A DNA stretch of 64,000 bases. It comes from Flavobacterium sp. ALJ2 (GTDB lineage Bacteria; Bacteroidota; Bacteroidia; Flavobacteriales; Flavobacteriaceae). The stretch covers positions 124,001 through 188,000 of the forward strand of contig NZ_JADNRC010000002.1 in the NCBI RefSeq assembly GCF_015594725.1, written 5' to 3'. Below, piece after piece: positions 24,501-34,073 of this stretch; position 1 is the stretch's first letter, and each line of letters starts with the position of its first letter. Below the pieces are notes generated by a model. It was not told the origin of the DNA and did not search any database. It saw only the letters and a list, made by a program, of their open reading frames with translations. The translations under genes and the position numbers were made by a program.

Positions 24501-24653
24501 AAAAGAGATAATGATTATTTTCTTGTAGGTTTTGCCGATGCGCTACGAGAAATAAGTCTTGCACAAATAGATTATTTAATAGACAATCTAAGAAAACTAC
24601 ACAACTCCGAAGAATACGAGCTTGCAATAACCGATAATAGAAAAGTTTTGTAA
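24501..24653 (+). pseudogene. Possible coding remnant without a start
   Basis: A stretch of 50 codons reads DYFLVGFADALREISL then AQIDYLIDNLRKLHNSEEYEL to a TAA at 24651, with codon-like composition but no start codon. Upstream it is cut by an in-frame TAA (24498), before which the same frame gives RLIKLIYWKDWDYIF. This may be the degraded end of an immunity-like gene. The opposite-strand ORF here looks spurious. Confidence 0.3.
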
Positions 24654-24679
24654 AACTGATTTTATCTAAGATAGAGTTT

Positions 24680-25117
24680 TTACATTTTATCCTTATACTG
24701 GTGAAGTTCGTTTTCTATATTTTGGTATCTAAAAATAATCTCAATTGCTTTTTGTAATCGCACAAATGCTGTTTCGCTTTTTACAACATAATCAAACGCT
24801 TTATGATCCATACAGCTTACCGCAATGTCAATCTTATCATGTGATGAAAGCATTATAACGGGAATGCCTCTATCTATTTCTTTAATTTTATCTAATGTTT
24901 GTAATCCATTCATAGCAGTTTTATTAATTCCATCCAAATGGTAATCGAGGATAATAACATCCGGCTTGTTTTCTATATTTTGAATACAAAGTTCCCCCGA
25001 AGAGAATGTCTCTACTACAAACTCATTACGATACGAAAATTCAATTTCCATAGACTTTAGGAATACCGAATCGTCATCAACAAGAAAAACTTTTATTTTA
25101 TTGTCATTTCTCATCAT
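24680..25117 (-). CDS. Stand-alone response-regulator receiver protein
   Basis: A 145-residue CheY-like receiver. The acidic pair DDD (about 15-17), the phospho-acceptor Asp in VIILDYHLDG (about residue 58), the Thr/Ser site MLSSHD and the Lys in YVVKSE (about 118) are all present. No output domain follows, so it signals by protein contact. It abuts the hybrid kinase gene with no gap and is transcribed just after it; it probably receives phosphate from that kinase's Hpt domain. Confidence 0.85.
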   Translation of the reverse strand: MMRNDNKIKVFLVDDDSVFLKSMEIEFSYRNEFVVETFSSGELCIQNIENKPDVIILDYHLDGINKTAMNGLQTLDKIKEIDRGIPVIMLSSHDKIDIAVSCMDHKAFDYVVKSETAFVRLQKAIEIIFRYQNIENELHQYKDKM

Positions 25118-27106
25118 CTATCTTTTTAAATTTTCGAGTTCTTCTTCGAGTTCTTCACAAGCCTCGCCACAAGCTTTTTCAAGTTCAAATATCAATTCGT
25201 TTATCTCTATAGAAATTTCAAGTGCAAATGCATATTCTTGGATTTTCTTAGCAATTTTTTCTACATCTGGGCTTATTCCCATTATCGAAAATGAGGGTAG
25301 CATTTTATGAATTGCCGACTGTATCGATTTCCAATCTTTGGTTATAAGGCTTTTCTTTATTGTAGCAATTAAAGGTGGTGTTTGTTTTAAATAAGCATTT
25401 ATCATATCAGTCATTAAAATCGGATTCGATTTTGTTAACTTAATGAGATAATTCATATCTACATATTTAATTTTTTTCACTTCCCCATTTTGTCCCTTTT
25501 TATGTTCAATTATTAATATCGGCTTTTTCGAGAAAGCGATTAATTTACTGTAAAGCAATCTTTCATCAACAGGCTTAGCCATATAATCATTCATCCCTAC
25601 TGCTTTGCATTTTTCTACATCTGTTGTTGTTACATCTGCTGTTAAAGCAATTATTGGGACTTGGGACTTCATTGTATTGCGAATGTATTCTGTGGCTTCA
25701 AAACCGTCCATCTCCGGCATTTGTAAATCCATCAAAATAATATCATATGTTTTAGTTTTCAACTTTTCGATAGCTAGTTTACCATTGGCAGTAATATCAC
25801 ATTCAAAACCAAAATCATCCAACAAGGTTTTCATAAGTAGCTGATTAAGCTCCATGTCTTCAACAACTAATATTTTTGTATCTTTTATCTCTCTGCTCAG
25901 TTCGATGATTTCGGGTTCAAGGACAGCCTCGGCAGTTGTTTTTTCAAAATCCAAAATAAAACTAAAAGTTGCTCCTTTATTTATTTCGCTTTTTACTTGA
26001 ATATTTCCTCCTTGAGATTCAACCAATTGTTTTGCAATTGCCAGACCTAATCCAGTACCTCCATATATTTTTGAAGAACCAGAATAAGCTTGCTGAAAGT
26101 TTTCGAATATTTTCTCCATCTTATCAGCTGGAACTCCAATTCCCGAATCAGAAATAGAAAACTCAATAGATACCTTTTCATCATCTTGCGAAAGCAACTG
26201 TACACTCACGACAATCATTCCTTTATTTGTAAACTTGACCGCATTACTTACTAGGTTCAAAACAATTTGATGCAATCTTGTGGGATCTCCTATAAGTACT
26301 TCGGGAATTCTTTTGTCATAATTTGTAATTAGTTTTAAGTTTTTTTCTTGAATTTTTGTTTCAAATAAATGCAACATCGCTGTTACGGACAACGCTAGTT
26401 TAAAAGGCGTTTTTTCAAAAATCATTTTTCCAGCATCAACTTTGGCTAAATCTAGAATATCATTTATTAATACGATTAATGCATCTCCACTAATTTTTAT
26501 AGCTGTTAAATACTCTTTCTGTTTAGCCGTTAAATCGGTTTTGAGTACTACTTTGGTAAAACCAATAATAGCATTCATAGGCGTTCTAATCTCGTGGCTC
26601 ATATTCGACAAAAACTGTTGCTTTGATTTTACTGCTTCTTCGGCAATCTTTGTAGCATCTTCTGCAGTTTTAGTTGCGTCCTCTGCAATTTTGGTAGCTT
26701 TTTCAGCAATAACTTTTGCTTCACGTAATTCGTGTTCTATTACTTTTTGTTTTTCAATACTTCTAGCCATAAGAATAGCTCCCAGTACTTTCTCCTCTCT
26801 ATCTTTATATACAAATCCATTAAACAAGACATCTTTTTCTTTATGATCGGTAATTGTTAATTCATAATCATTAATATACCCTTCCTTAAAAATTTGTTTA
26901 CAAACTGCTTTTACTTTTTGGGGATTGGTGAAATAATCAAAACAATAACTTCCTAAAATTGTTTTTCTATCCTTTCCTGCAATTTCAATAAATACTTGAT
27001 TCGTATCTGTAATTTTCCCTGTTTGATCAATAACAATTATAGAATTTAAATTAGCTTCTATTAAACTACGTGCATAACTGTTTTCTTCTTTATTTTTGGA
27101 TTCCAT
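25118..27106 (-). CDS. Hybrid histidine kinase (PAS-HisKA-HATPase-REC-Hpt)
   Basis: A 662-residue sensor kinase. There is no TM segment. A PAS domain (about 15-125) precedes a four-fold heptad linker of the AExATKx type (residues 131-160), then HisKA with H171 in SNMSHEIRTPMN, a HATPase domain with NLVSNAVKFT, DSGIGVP and GGTGLGLAI, a receiver with DIILMDLQMPEMDG (about 460) and a C-terminal Hpt domain with IHKMLPSFS (His near residue 608). It is a cytoplasmic sensor of an unknown signal and relays phosphate within itself and then to the next gene's receiver. Confidence 0.9.
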   Translation of the reverse strand: MESKNKEENSYARSLIEANLNSIIVIDQTGKITDTNQVFIEIAGKDRKTILGSYCFDYFTNPQKVKAVCKQIFKEGYINDYELTITDHKEKDVLFNGFVYKDREEKVLGAILMARSIEKQKVIEHELREAKVIAEKATKIAEDATKTAEDATKIAEEAVKSKQQFLSNMSHEIRTPMNAIIGFTKVVLKTDLTAKQKEYLTAIKISGDALIVLINDILDLAKVDAGKMIFEKTPFKLALSVTAMLHLFETKIQEKNLKLITNYDKRIPEVLIGDPTRLHQIVLNLVSNAVKFTNKGMIVVSVQLLSQDDEKVSIEFSISDSGIGVPADKMEKIFENFQQAYSGSSKIYGGTGLGLAIAKQLVESQGGNIQVKSEINKGATFSFILDFEKTTAEAVLEPEIIELSREIKDTKILVVEDMELNQLLMKTLLDDFGFECDITANGKLAIEKLKTKTYDIILMDLQMPEMDGFEATEYIRNTMKSQVPIIALTADVTTTDVEKCKAVGMNDYMAKPVDERLLYSKLIAFSKKPILIIEHKKGQNGEVKKIKYVDMNYLIKLTKSNPILMTDMINAYLKQTPPLIATIKKSLITKDWKSIQSAIHKMLPSFSIMGISPDVEKIAKKIQEYAFALEISIEINELIFELEKACGEACEELEEELENLKR

Positions 27107-27292
27107 TGTTATACGTTTATCAAATTTGAATTTTCAATTTCCTTAATTGAGTTACGTTGTTTTTTCAACAGGATATCGTTTTATTATGAAGAACCAATAG
27201 TGTACAGCATAGAAACATCAAAACAATCCTATTTAACGTAGTCAAATGTGATTATTTTAATCTATACCTTATTGTATAATAAGTAAAAGAAG

Positions 27293-27862
27293 TTATACAA
27301 TTCCGACATTCTCAAGGGCAATCCTTTTTTTGTCTTTAAGTTGTTTGAAGAAACTTGGGGTAAGACCCGTTACTTTTTTAAATTGTTGGGATAAGTGTGA
27401 TACGCTGCTGTAGTTAAGCATATAAGAAATTTGCGTAAGATTTAGTTCATCATACAACAGCAATTCTTTAACGCGTTCTATTTTATGGGCAATAATAAAA
27501 TGTTCTATTGTTATTCCTTTTACTTCCGAAAATATCTTGGCTATATGAGTATACTCCATACCCATTTTTTCACTAATATAATCGGAATAATTTACTTTGG
27601 GTAGCTCATCTGTGTAATGAACCATTTCGACAATAATGGTTTTTATTTTTTCAATCAAAACTGCCTTTTTATCGTCCATTAACTCTAGTCCTGCCTTTAA
27701 TAAGATAATTTTAAGTTCATCGCGAATTTCGGGAGATAAATCTCCTATTATTTCTACCAATCCTAGATCTACAATAACACACTGAAGTCCTAGATTTTCT
27801 AATGCATCTTTTACCACCATTTTACAGCGGAGACTTACCATATATTTTATATAGAGTTTCAT
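27293..27862 (-). CDS. AraC-type regulator with HMA-like N-terminal domain
   Basis: A 189-residue protein. The N-terminus (about 1-70) starts KLYIKYMVSLRCKMVVKDALENLG and resembles the ferredoxin-fold heavy-metal-associated domain, but it lacks the CxxC metal site, having a single Cys at residue 13. The C-terminal half (about 90-180) is an AraC HTH pair, with LTQISYMLNYSSVSHLSQQFKKVTG (about 139-163) being the second HTH. Such proteins are regulators in Bacteroidota. The target is unknown; it lies divergently upstream of nothing obvious and is next to the cupin gene on the same strand. Confidence 0.8.
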   Translation of the reverse strand: MKLYIKYMVSLRCKMVVKDALENLGLQCVIVDLGLVEIIGDLSPEIRDELKIILLKAGLELMDDKKAVLIEKIKTIIVEMVHYTDELPKVNYSDYISEKMGMEYTHIAKIFSEVKGITIEHFIIAHKIERVKELLLYDELNLTQISYMLNYSSVSHLSQQFKKVTGLTPSFFKQLKDKKRIALENVGIV

Positions 27863-27905
27863 TTCTTATTTCCTTATATGATAATTAACGATTTTATCTT
27901 TTGAA

Positions 27906-28247
27906 TTAATCCTCGTAGCCACTTTTAATTATGGTCGAAATCATCTTAAATTGCACATTGGCATTAATACTATGCTTTGCATGTGCTGGAATTACGATTC
28001 CTTGACCTAGATTTAATTTATGGGGTTTATCATTAATTATTATTTCGGCAGTGCCATCAATTATCTGAATGTAATTATCAAAGGGAGAAGTTTTTTCTGC
28101 TAGTTCTTCACCCGCGTCAAATGATGATGCAGTAATGTTTCCAGTCGTTTTTTTAATGATCGTTTTGCTTAAAACGGCATTAGGAATATACTGTATAATT
28201 TCAACAATAATATGTGACTCACCTTTTTGAATTTCGAAATGATTCAT
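27906..28247 (-). CDS. Cupin-domain protein
   Basis: A 113-residue cupin. The barrel features are DNYIQIIDGTAEIIIND (core strand pair), GQGIVIPAHAKHSINA (the second motif, with the metal-binding His), and an overall short length. The first motif's usual His pair is replaced by Asn/Tyr-type residues in the DNYIQ stretch, so metal binding is doubtful. It is upstream of the AraC gene in the same direction, 43 bp away. The substrate is unknown. Confidence 0.75.
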   Translation of the reverse strand: MNHFEIQKGESHIIVEIIQYIPNAVLSKTIIKKTTGNITASSFDAGEELAEKTSPFDNYIQIIDGTAEIIINDKPHKLNLGQGIVIPAHAKHSINANVQFKMISTIIKSGYED

Positions 28248-28629
28248 TTGTTTGTTGGGTGAGTATTAATTTACTAGTCCAATTTTCGTAATAAACGAGC
28301 GTATTGAAAAAAAAATTCCCCACAAAACAAAGATGGTATTTTAATTCGGTTAAGCGTTGTACAATTATTAAAAATTGTTATATAATTCTGAACTTCAAAT
28401 TAACACATACAAAGACACACAACTTGCTAATTATTATCATCATAACTCAAACAAAAGACCTATTGATCTTTATTGTATTATTATTTAAATCTAATTCTCT
28501 AAAACATGAATTAAAAATACATCAGAATAACTAAATAAGGGCAAATAAAAAATTATACCCTATTTTTGTTATACTAAGCGAGAATACTATTATTTTGCTC
28601 TTATTACTAAATTGGATTAAAACCACTTT
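28248..28629. other. Intergenic region between cupin and esterase genes
   Basis: 382 bp, AT-rich, between divergent genes. A TATTTTTG element (28561-28568) 61 bp before the ATG at 28630 may drive the esterase gene. The 76-residue ORF on the plus strand here is low-complexity Lys/Ile/Asn and looks like chance. Confidence 0.4.
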
Positions 28630-29559
28630 ATGAAACAATTACTTCTAACCCTTTATTTACTTATCGGAATGTCCAACTCTCAATATGCCCAAAATGTTAT
28701 CCCTTTATATAATGGAAAAGTCCCAAACGCTAAAGAAATTGCAGACTTAAAAGATTCTATTATGGTTTATGATACTGGTGCAAAAAAAATTACTGTAATT
28801 ACAAGAGTCGCTACACCTGACCTGACTGTTTTTCTTCCCGAAAAAAATAAAGCTACAGGAATTGGTGTAATTATTTGCCCAGGCGGGGGGTATTCGGGAG
28901 TAGCAATTGATCATGAAGGTTATGCTATTGCAAAAAAACTAAACGAAAGCGGAATTGCAGCATTTGTCTTAAAATACCGATTACCGATTACTAAATATGT
29001 CGAAAACAAAGAAATAGTTCCTTTGCAAGATGCGCAACGTGCTATTGAGTTGGTAAGAGAAAATGCCGAAAAGTGGGGAATAAATCCAACCAAAATTGGA
29101 ATTCAGGGTAGTTCTGCCGGAGGACATTTGGCTTCTACTGCCGGCACACATTATACAAAAGCATATATCGACAATCCGTTAAAAACCAGCTTACGTCCCG
29201 ATTTTATGATTCTTACTTATCCTGTTATTAGTATGACAGATAGTTTAACACATTTGGGGTCCAGAAACAATTTGCTTGGCAAAGATGCATCTCTTGAAGA
29301 AATTAAAGAATACTCCAATGAATTGCATGTAACTCCAAATACTCCTCCTGCATTTATTTGCCACGCAATAGATGACAATGATGTTATTGTACAAAACTCG
29401 CTTGTGTTTATCGCTGCTTTGCAAAAAAATAAAGTCTCCGTAGAATCTTTCTTTTATGCCAATGGTGGTCACGGTTTTGGAATGGACAATCCTACCAGCG
29501 ATGTACAATGGATTGAGAGTTGTATTAATTGGATTTTGAAAATAAATAAAAATAATTGA
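28630..29559 (+). CDS. Secreted alpha/beta hydrolase (acetyl-esterase-like)
   Basis: A 309-residue hydrolase with a signal peptide (MKQLLLTLYLLIGMSNSQYAQ). The oxyanion loop is PGGGYSG (about 89-95), the nucleophile is in GSSAGGH (about 161), the Asp is in DDNDVIV (about 248-254) and the His in NGGHGFGM (about 280), the order of BD-FAE/acetyl-xylan-esterase-like enzymes. It removes acyl groups from plant or bacterial polysaccharides or small esters. There are no carbohydrate-binding modules. Confidence 0.85.
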   Translation: MKQLLLTLYLLIGMSNSQYAQNVIPLYNGKVPNAKEIADLKDSIMVYDTGAKKITVITRVATPDLTVFLPEKNKATGIGVIICPGGGYSGVAIDHEGYAIAKKLNESGIAAFVLKYRLPITKYVENKEIVPLQDAQRAIELVRENAEKWGINPTKIGIQGSSAGGHLASTAGTHYTKAYIDNPLKTSLRPDFMILTYPVISMTDSLTHLGSRNNLLGKDASLEEIKEYSNELHVTPNTPPAFICHAIDDNDVIVQNSLVFIAALQKNKVSVESFFYANGGHGFGMDNPTSDVQWIESCINWILKINKNN

Positions 29560-29746
29560 GTTATATCCTTAGATTACACAGATTTAAGATGGAACAAAAA
29601 AGGTAAGCATATAAGTCATTCAATAAACATAAGTGTGATTAATTACAATAAAACTTAAATGAACTTACAATATATGATTAAAACAATTTCAATAAATTAT
29701 GTAAGCGTCTAAAACAATTACCTAATTAATATAATAAAAAATACCC

Positions 29747-30274
29747 ATGAAAACCTCAACCATCTGGTCTACAAATAGTATTCATAAAGATTTGCTTGAA
29801 GCAAAAGAACTATTATACAATGCATGCAACCTAGAATGTACGCAACCAATAGCCGAAACCGAAAGTGCCGACTATGGCGCTTATACTTTTAAAATTAACA
29901 AGCAAGCAACTGTTTATCGTGTAGCTAAAGTCACTCCTACCAAAGTGGGACAATTTGTTACGCTCTGGAAAAGAAGCGAGAAAGGTCCTATTGCCCCTTT
30001 TGAAATTACTGATGATATCAATTTGTTTATTGTAAGTACTAGAAATGGTTCTCATTTTGGACAATTCATTTTTCCGAAATCGGTACTGCATCAAAAAGGA
30101 ATTTTATCTGATGATAAAAAAGAAGGCAAACGTGCCATTCGTGTATATCCACCTTGGGACAGCACAACAAGCAAACAGGCGCAGAAAACGCAACAATGGC
30201 AATTAGATTATTTTGTAAGTATACCGAGCGATAAACCAGCTGATTTGAATTTAATAAAAAAACTGATTCCTTAA
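29747..30274 (+). CDS. MepB-like protein
   Basis: A 175-residue protein matching the MepB family by order: GAYTFKINKQATVYRVAK (about 45-62), then TPTKVGQFVTLWKRS, the FIVSTRNGSHFGQF strand, IFPKSVLHQKGIL and RAIRVYPPWD (about 129-138). MepB is coded near the MepA multidrug exporter in some bacteria and its function is unknown. The gene is alone here, 77 bp before the LysE-type exporter. Confidence 0.8.
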   Translation: MKTSTIWSTNSIHKDLLEAKELLYNACNLECTQPIAETESADYGAYTFKINKQATVYRVAKVTPTKVGQFVTLWKRSEKGPIAPFEITDDINLFIVSTRNGSHFGQFIFPKSVLHQKGILSDDKKEGKRAIRVYPPWDSTTSKQAQKTQQWQLDYFVSIPSDKPADLNLIKKLIP

Positions 30275-30351
30275 TAAATAAATTCTATTTTAGCTAATGC
30301 TTAAAACGTAAGCCACCAACAAAACCAATTATTAATACTAAAACGATAACC

Positions 30352-30984
30352 ATGACAGGAATAGATAGTTTGGGAACATTCATAATAGCCGCAGCAATTG
30401 TTATTATTACTCCAGGAATCGACACCATTATGGTATTAACAAGAAGTATTTCTCTTGGTAAAAAAGCAGGATTATATTCAGCACTCGGAGTTAGCTTAGG
30501 ACTTATAATTCATACGCTTGCGGCTACATTTGGGCTTTCGCTTATTCTGGCACAATCTGCTTTTGCATTTAGTCTCGTTAAATACTTAGGTGCTGCCTAT
30601 TTGTTTTATCTCGGATATAAATCGCTTACTGCAAAAACAAATCAAACAGAAATAAAATCTATTGAAGTTAAAAATACTGCAAACAAAAAATTATTTCTAA
30701 CTGCACTTTTAAGCGATGTCTTAAATCCTAAAATTGCTATTTTCTTCTTAGCTTTTTTACCTCAATTTATAAAAACTTCTGAGATAAATAATCCTATTCC
30801 ATATTTATTACTTGGATTCATTATCTTTATTATAGCATTAATATGGTGTTCTTTTTTAGCATTAATGGGAAGTAATGTTGCAACTCTTTTTAATAAAAAC
30901 AAAAATGCCGAAAGTAGGTTGAACAAAATGACTGGAATCGTTTTTATTTTACTTGGCTTAAAAATAGCTTTTACAAAAAGATAA
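30352..30984 (+). CDS. LysE/RhtB-family exporter
   Basis: A 210-residue membrane protein with six hydrophobic segments. The N-terminal ITPGIDTIMVLTRSISLGKKAGLYSALG (about 21-48) is the LysE/RhtB motif, followed by YLGAAYLFYLGYKSL (about 80-95), and DVLNPKIAIFFLAFLPQF (about 123-140), where Pro and Phe are conserved. It exports amino acids such as Thr or homoserine lactone-like compounds. The exact substrate is not visible. Confidence 0.9.
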   Translation: MTGIDSLGTFIIAAAIVIITPGIDTIMVLTRSISLGKKAGLYSALGVSLGLIIHTLAATFGLSLILAQSAFAFSLVKYLGAAYLFYLGYKSLTAKTNQTEIKSIEVKNTANKKLFLTALLSDVLNPKIAIFFLAFLPQFIKTSEINNPIPYLLLGFIIFIIALIWCSFLALMGSNVATLFNKNKNAESRLNKMTGIVFILLGLKIAFTKR

Positions 30985-31073
30985 AAGCGCAATGAGTAAA
31001 AACTCATTAATGATATTTTTTATACAACTACATAATACTTAATGCCAGAAGTAATTCTCGCACTATCAAACAT

Positions 31074-31754
31074 ATGAATACCAATTATACAAAATTAAAC
31101 AACCCTGCTTGGTATTCTTTATCAGAAACGCACCAAGAATTTTCAATAAACTACAACAATATCAAATTTTACAATCCTGATTACTGTCCTTTTGGAGGAT
31201 TCATAACAGCCGAAAATAGCACAGAAGCTATTGATCAATACTCTCAATTAACCGATAACTTTTTTATAATTGGTAAAAAACCTCAACTTTCAGATCAGCT
31301 AGAGTTGAAAAAGGAATTAATCTGTCTGCAAATGATTATCCATAACCGAATAGATGTTGAGATAAAAGAAAATATCCTTCCTCTTACAACCAGCGACCAC
31401 ATAGATGCTTTATTTGAATTGGTCAGTCTTGTTCAACCTGGTTATTTTAAAAAGAAAACTGCCTTGCTAGGCAATTATTTTGGAATATTCAAAGACAATA
31501 AACTTATTGCTGTTACAGGTGAACGCATGAAAATGAATGATTTTACCGAAGTAAGTGCCATCGTTACTCATCCCGAATATACTGGGCAAGGATATGCCAA
31601 ACAACTAATCGCTCACGCTATAAACAACATCTTTGATCAGAACAAAACACCTTATTTGCACGTAGTCGAAAGCAATATTGGCGCCATAAAACTATATGAA
31701 AAGCTAGGTTTTTCAACCAGACGAAAAATGAGCCTTTGGCATATTTCAAAGTAA
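31074..31754 (+). CDS. GNAT acetyltransferase (FR47-like)
   Basis: A 226-residue protein. The N-terminal half (1-95) is specific to this type and lacks acetyltransferase motifs. The C-terminal half has TAVSAIVTHPEYTGQGYAKQL-like features (VSAIVTHPEYTGQGYA, about 162-177) with the acetyl-CoA loop, and a last part SNIGAIKLYEKLGFSTRR (about 202-219). The target is unknown. It is 12 bp before the DinB-like gene, so the two may be cotranscribed. Confidence 0.85.
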   Translation: MNTNYTKLNNPAWYSLSETHQEFSINYNNIKFYNPDYCPFGGFITAENSTEAIDQYSQLTDNFFIIGKKPQLSDQLELKKELICLQMIIHNRIDVEIKENILPLTTSDHIDALFELVSLVQPGYFKKKTALLGNYFGIFKDNKLIAVTGERMKMNDFTEVSAIVTHPEYTGQGYAKQLIAHAINNIFDQNKTPYLHVVESNIGAIKLYEKLGFSTRRKMSLWHISK

Positions 31755-31766
31755 ACAATTTATAAT

Positions 31767-32231
31767 ATGACAAAATTTTATAGACAAGGAGCTAGTGGCG
31801 CATTACTTGATGTATATGAAGGAGCCATTACAGATTTACAACATACTATCTCGGATATCTCGGAGACTGAACTTATAAAAATTATAGACAACCAAACAAC
31901 CGACGATAGCTGCAAATCAATCCAAACCATTTTGTCTCAGGTTGTTTGCTCTGGTTATGCTTATGCTATTTACATTCGAAGATTTAAAGGGGAATCAATA
32001 GATTTTCGAGATGAAATATTTCATACTTCTATACAAGATTATAATAGTCACTTAAATGATTCCTTTAAAGGTATAAATGACAATCAGCTAGAGGAATTTG
32101 ATAATAATAAAAAACTAAACACTTCTTGGGGACAAGTTTACGATATCGAACAAATTCTAGAACATTCCATTGTGCACGTCTTGAGACACCGCCGCCAAAT
32201 CGAAAAATATAAAATAATAGTACGCCAATAA
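31767..32231 (+). CDS. DinB-like four-helix protein
   Basis: A 154-residue protein. Helices and the C-terminal IEQILEHSIVHVLRHRRQIEK (about 130-150) match the DinB family, in which His residues at three positions bind a metal. The first family His may be missing (the stretch near residue 50-60 has Cys instead). DinB-fold proteins act as thiol-dependent transferases or damage-inducible proteins of unknown role. It follows an acetyltransferase gene. Confidence 0.75.
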   Translation: MTKFYRQGASGALLDVYEGAITDLQHTISDISETELIKIIDNQTTDDSCKSIQTILSQVVCSGYAYAIYIRRFKGESIDFRDEIFHTSIQDYNSHLNDSFKGINDNQLEEFDNNKKLNTSWGQVYDIEQILEHSIVHVLRHRRQIEKYKIIVRQ

Positions 32232-32249
32232 TACATCATACCAAAATTC

Positions 32250-33131
32250 ATGAAAAAAATAGTCTACATCTTTATCTTCCTTTTATTTACTAATTATAAT
32301 TTTGCTCAAACAAAAAGCAAACAAACCACAGATAATAGCCAGCCAATAGTACTTGGAATTACAGATAAATTAAAATCGACCGAGCTTGGTGAGACAAGAA
32401 CAATAAATATATACTTACCCGAAGGGTATAATAAAAAAGATACTATAAAATATCCCGTTATATATATCCTTGATGGCGGTGTCGAAGAAGACTTTATTCA
32501 TATTACAGGAATCGTACGGTTTAATACACAATCTTGGATAGCAAGATTTCCAAAATCTATCGTTGTTGGAATAGAGAATACGAATCGAAGACGTGATTTT
32601 ACATTTGCCGTTCCTAATTTGGACTTTGTTGAAAAAATGGGATTCAAGAAAAAAAGTTTTCCTCAATACGGTGGGTCTGATAAGTACATTGCTTTTCTAG
32701 AAAAAGAATTACAACCTTATATTGATAAAAAATTCAATACGAGCAATCATAAAACTATTATTGGCGAATCATTGGCAGGGCTTTTGGCGACCGAAATTTT
32801 ATTAAAACACCGAAATTTATTTGACAATTATATAATCATAGCCCCTAGTTTATGGTGGGGTAATCAATCCTTATTAGCAGAAGCTCATAAATTGCTTAAA
32901 GTAAAAGACAACAAACCTGCACGAGTATATATTGCAGCTTGCAATAAAGAGGAAGACAAAACAATGTATGATGATGCCATATCATTAAGTGAAACGCTAA
33001 AGCAAAATGACGCAAAGAGTACTAAAGTATATTATGATTATATCCAAAACGAAATTCACTCGACTGTAATTCATCAAGGAGTTTACAATGCTTTTAAAGC
33101 TTTTTATCCAAAAACTATTTACGAGAAATAA
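32250..33131 (+). CDS. Secreted esterase-D-like hydrolase
   Basis: A 293-residue hydrolase with a signal peptide (MKKIVYIFIFLLFTNYNFAQ). It has the esterase start RTINIYLPEGY (about 51-61), YPVIYILDGG, the nucleophile in IGESLAGLLA (about 171-180) and the C-terminal His in NEIHSTVIHQG (about 269-279). Enzymes of this putative-esterase family include siderophore esterases (IroE/Fes) and S-formylglutathione-type hydrolases. The substrate is not known. Confidence 0.8.
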   Translation: MKKIVYIFIFLLFTNYNFAQTKSKQTTDNSQPIVLGITDKLKSTELGETRTINIYLPEGYNKKDTIKYPVIYILDGGVEEDFIHITGIVRFNTQSWIARFPKSIVVGIENTNRRRDFTFAVPNLDFVEKMGFKKKSFPQYGGSDKYIAFLEKELQPYIDKKFNTSNHKTIIGESLAGLLATEILLKHRNLFDNYIIIAPSLWWGNQSLLAEAHKLLKVKDNKPARVYIAACNKEEDKTMYDDAISLSETLKQNDAKSTKVYYDYIQNEIHSTVIHQGVYNAFKAFYPKTIYEK

Positions 33132-33167
33132 AATTATCATAACCTTCATAATATAAATTTAAAAATC

Positions 33168-33809
33168 ATGACCGAAGATCAAGAATACATATACGATTCA
33201 TTAGTAAACCAAATCAAAATGGGATTTTTCCCTGTTGAGGAGATTAAAAACATAATTTGGGAACAAGTCGAAGATGAAGGTTTTGAAGATGAGATATCAG
33301 AAAAATGGGTAAACAAAACTATCGATGCCGAATTTAAAAAACACCAAGAAGCAAGTAAAGGTTGGAAATCACCAACAGATACTGAAAGGCTTGTAAAAGC
33401 TTTTAATGAGTTGAGCCAATCAAATATCATTGCGCTTCATAATGCCGGTTACACTACCAGCGAAGGCGAAGGCGAAGTTGTTGAAGTAGAAATAGAACTA
33501 AGGAAACAACAAGTACAATCAGATGGATACTGTTTTTACCACCAACAGGATTTAGAAAGAGCTATTGATCCTGAGAGCAGAAATTTAATGATCGCTTTTC
33601 AGAAGATTGATAATTCAGATGATATGGTTACAATAGAAATAGGTAAAAAAGTAGCCGAAAAACTTAAAGATAATGGCTTCGAAATAATTTGGAACGGAAC
33701 TGCTCTTACCAAAATAGAGATTCCAAACTTTGATTGGCAAAAAGTTTATAGTGAATCTGATGAGGATTTACTAAACCATAATAGAGTATTGCAGTTTATG
33801 ATATTGTAA
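33168..33809 (+). CDS. DUF6891 domain protein
   Basis: A 213-residue acidic protein. It has a helical first half (about 1-65), then a stretch with FNELSQSNIIALHNAGYTTSEGEGE (about 74-98), SDGYCFYHQQDLERAI (about 115-130) and a later EIIWNGTALTKIEIPNFDWQK (about 175-195). This matches DUF6891 as I recall it. Function unknown; no signal peptide. It follows the esterase gene by 36 bp. Confidence 0.75.
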   Translation: MTEDQEYIYDSLVNQIKMGFFPVEEIKNIIWEQVEDEGFEDEISEKWVNKTIDAEFKKHQEASKGWKSPTDTERLVKAFNELSQSNIIALHNAGYTTSEGEGEVVEVEIELRKQQVQSDGYCFYHQQDLERAIDPESRNLMIAFQKIDNSDDMVTIEIGKKVAEKLKDNGFEIIWNGTALTKIEIPNFDWQKVYSESDEDLLNHNRVLQFMIL

Positions 33810-34005
33810 TTCCGTCTAACAGTCTATAATCTTTCTTAAAGTCCAAACCTTTAACAAAGATTATTCGTAGAGCTAAGAAAAACGCCATAATAAATCCTCA
33901 AACGAAGCCTTAGATTTTTCTTATCCCTTTGAACCTTAAAGACCTCACTCTATTTTTTACAAAAAAATTAACATTACACTTATTCTTACAAGCAAAAATT
34001 CATAT

Positions 34006-34013
34006 TATATTTG
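34006..34013 (+). promoter_or_regulatory. TATATTTG -7 element
   Basis: Perfect TAnnTTTG element 60 bp before the ATG at 34074. Confidence 0.45.
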
Positions 34014-34073
34014 ATTCATCTTTTTAGAACTATCTAAAAATGAAATCATCAACATACAAAAAAACCAAACAAA

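Noticed and set aside
24439..24627. 62-residue minus-strand ORF
   Set aside because: It overlaps the more coding-like plus-strand remnant and shows no motif.
28304..28534. 76-residue plus-strand ORF
   Set aside because: Low-complexity Lys/Ile/Asn sequence in an AT-rich gap, with no support.
30991..31008. Hairpin AATGAGT/ACTCATT after the LysE gene as a terminator
   Set aside because: No T run directly follows the stem, so it is too weak to call.
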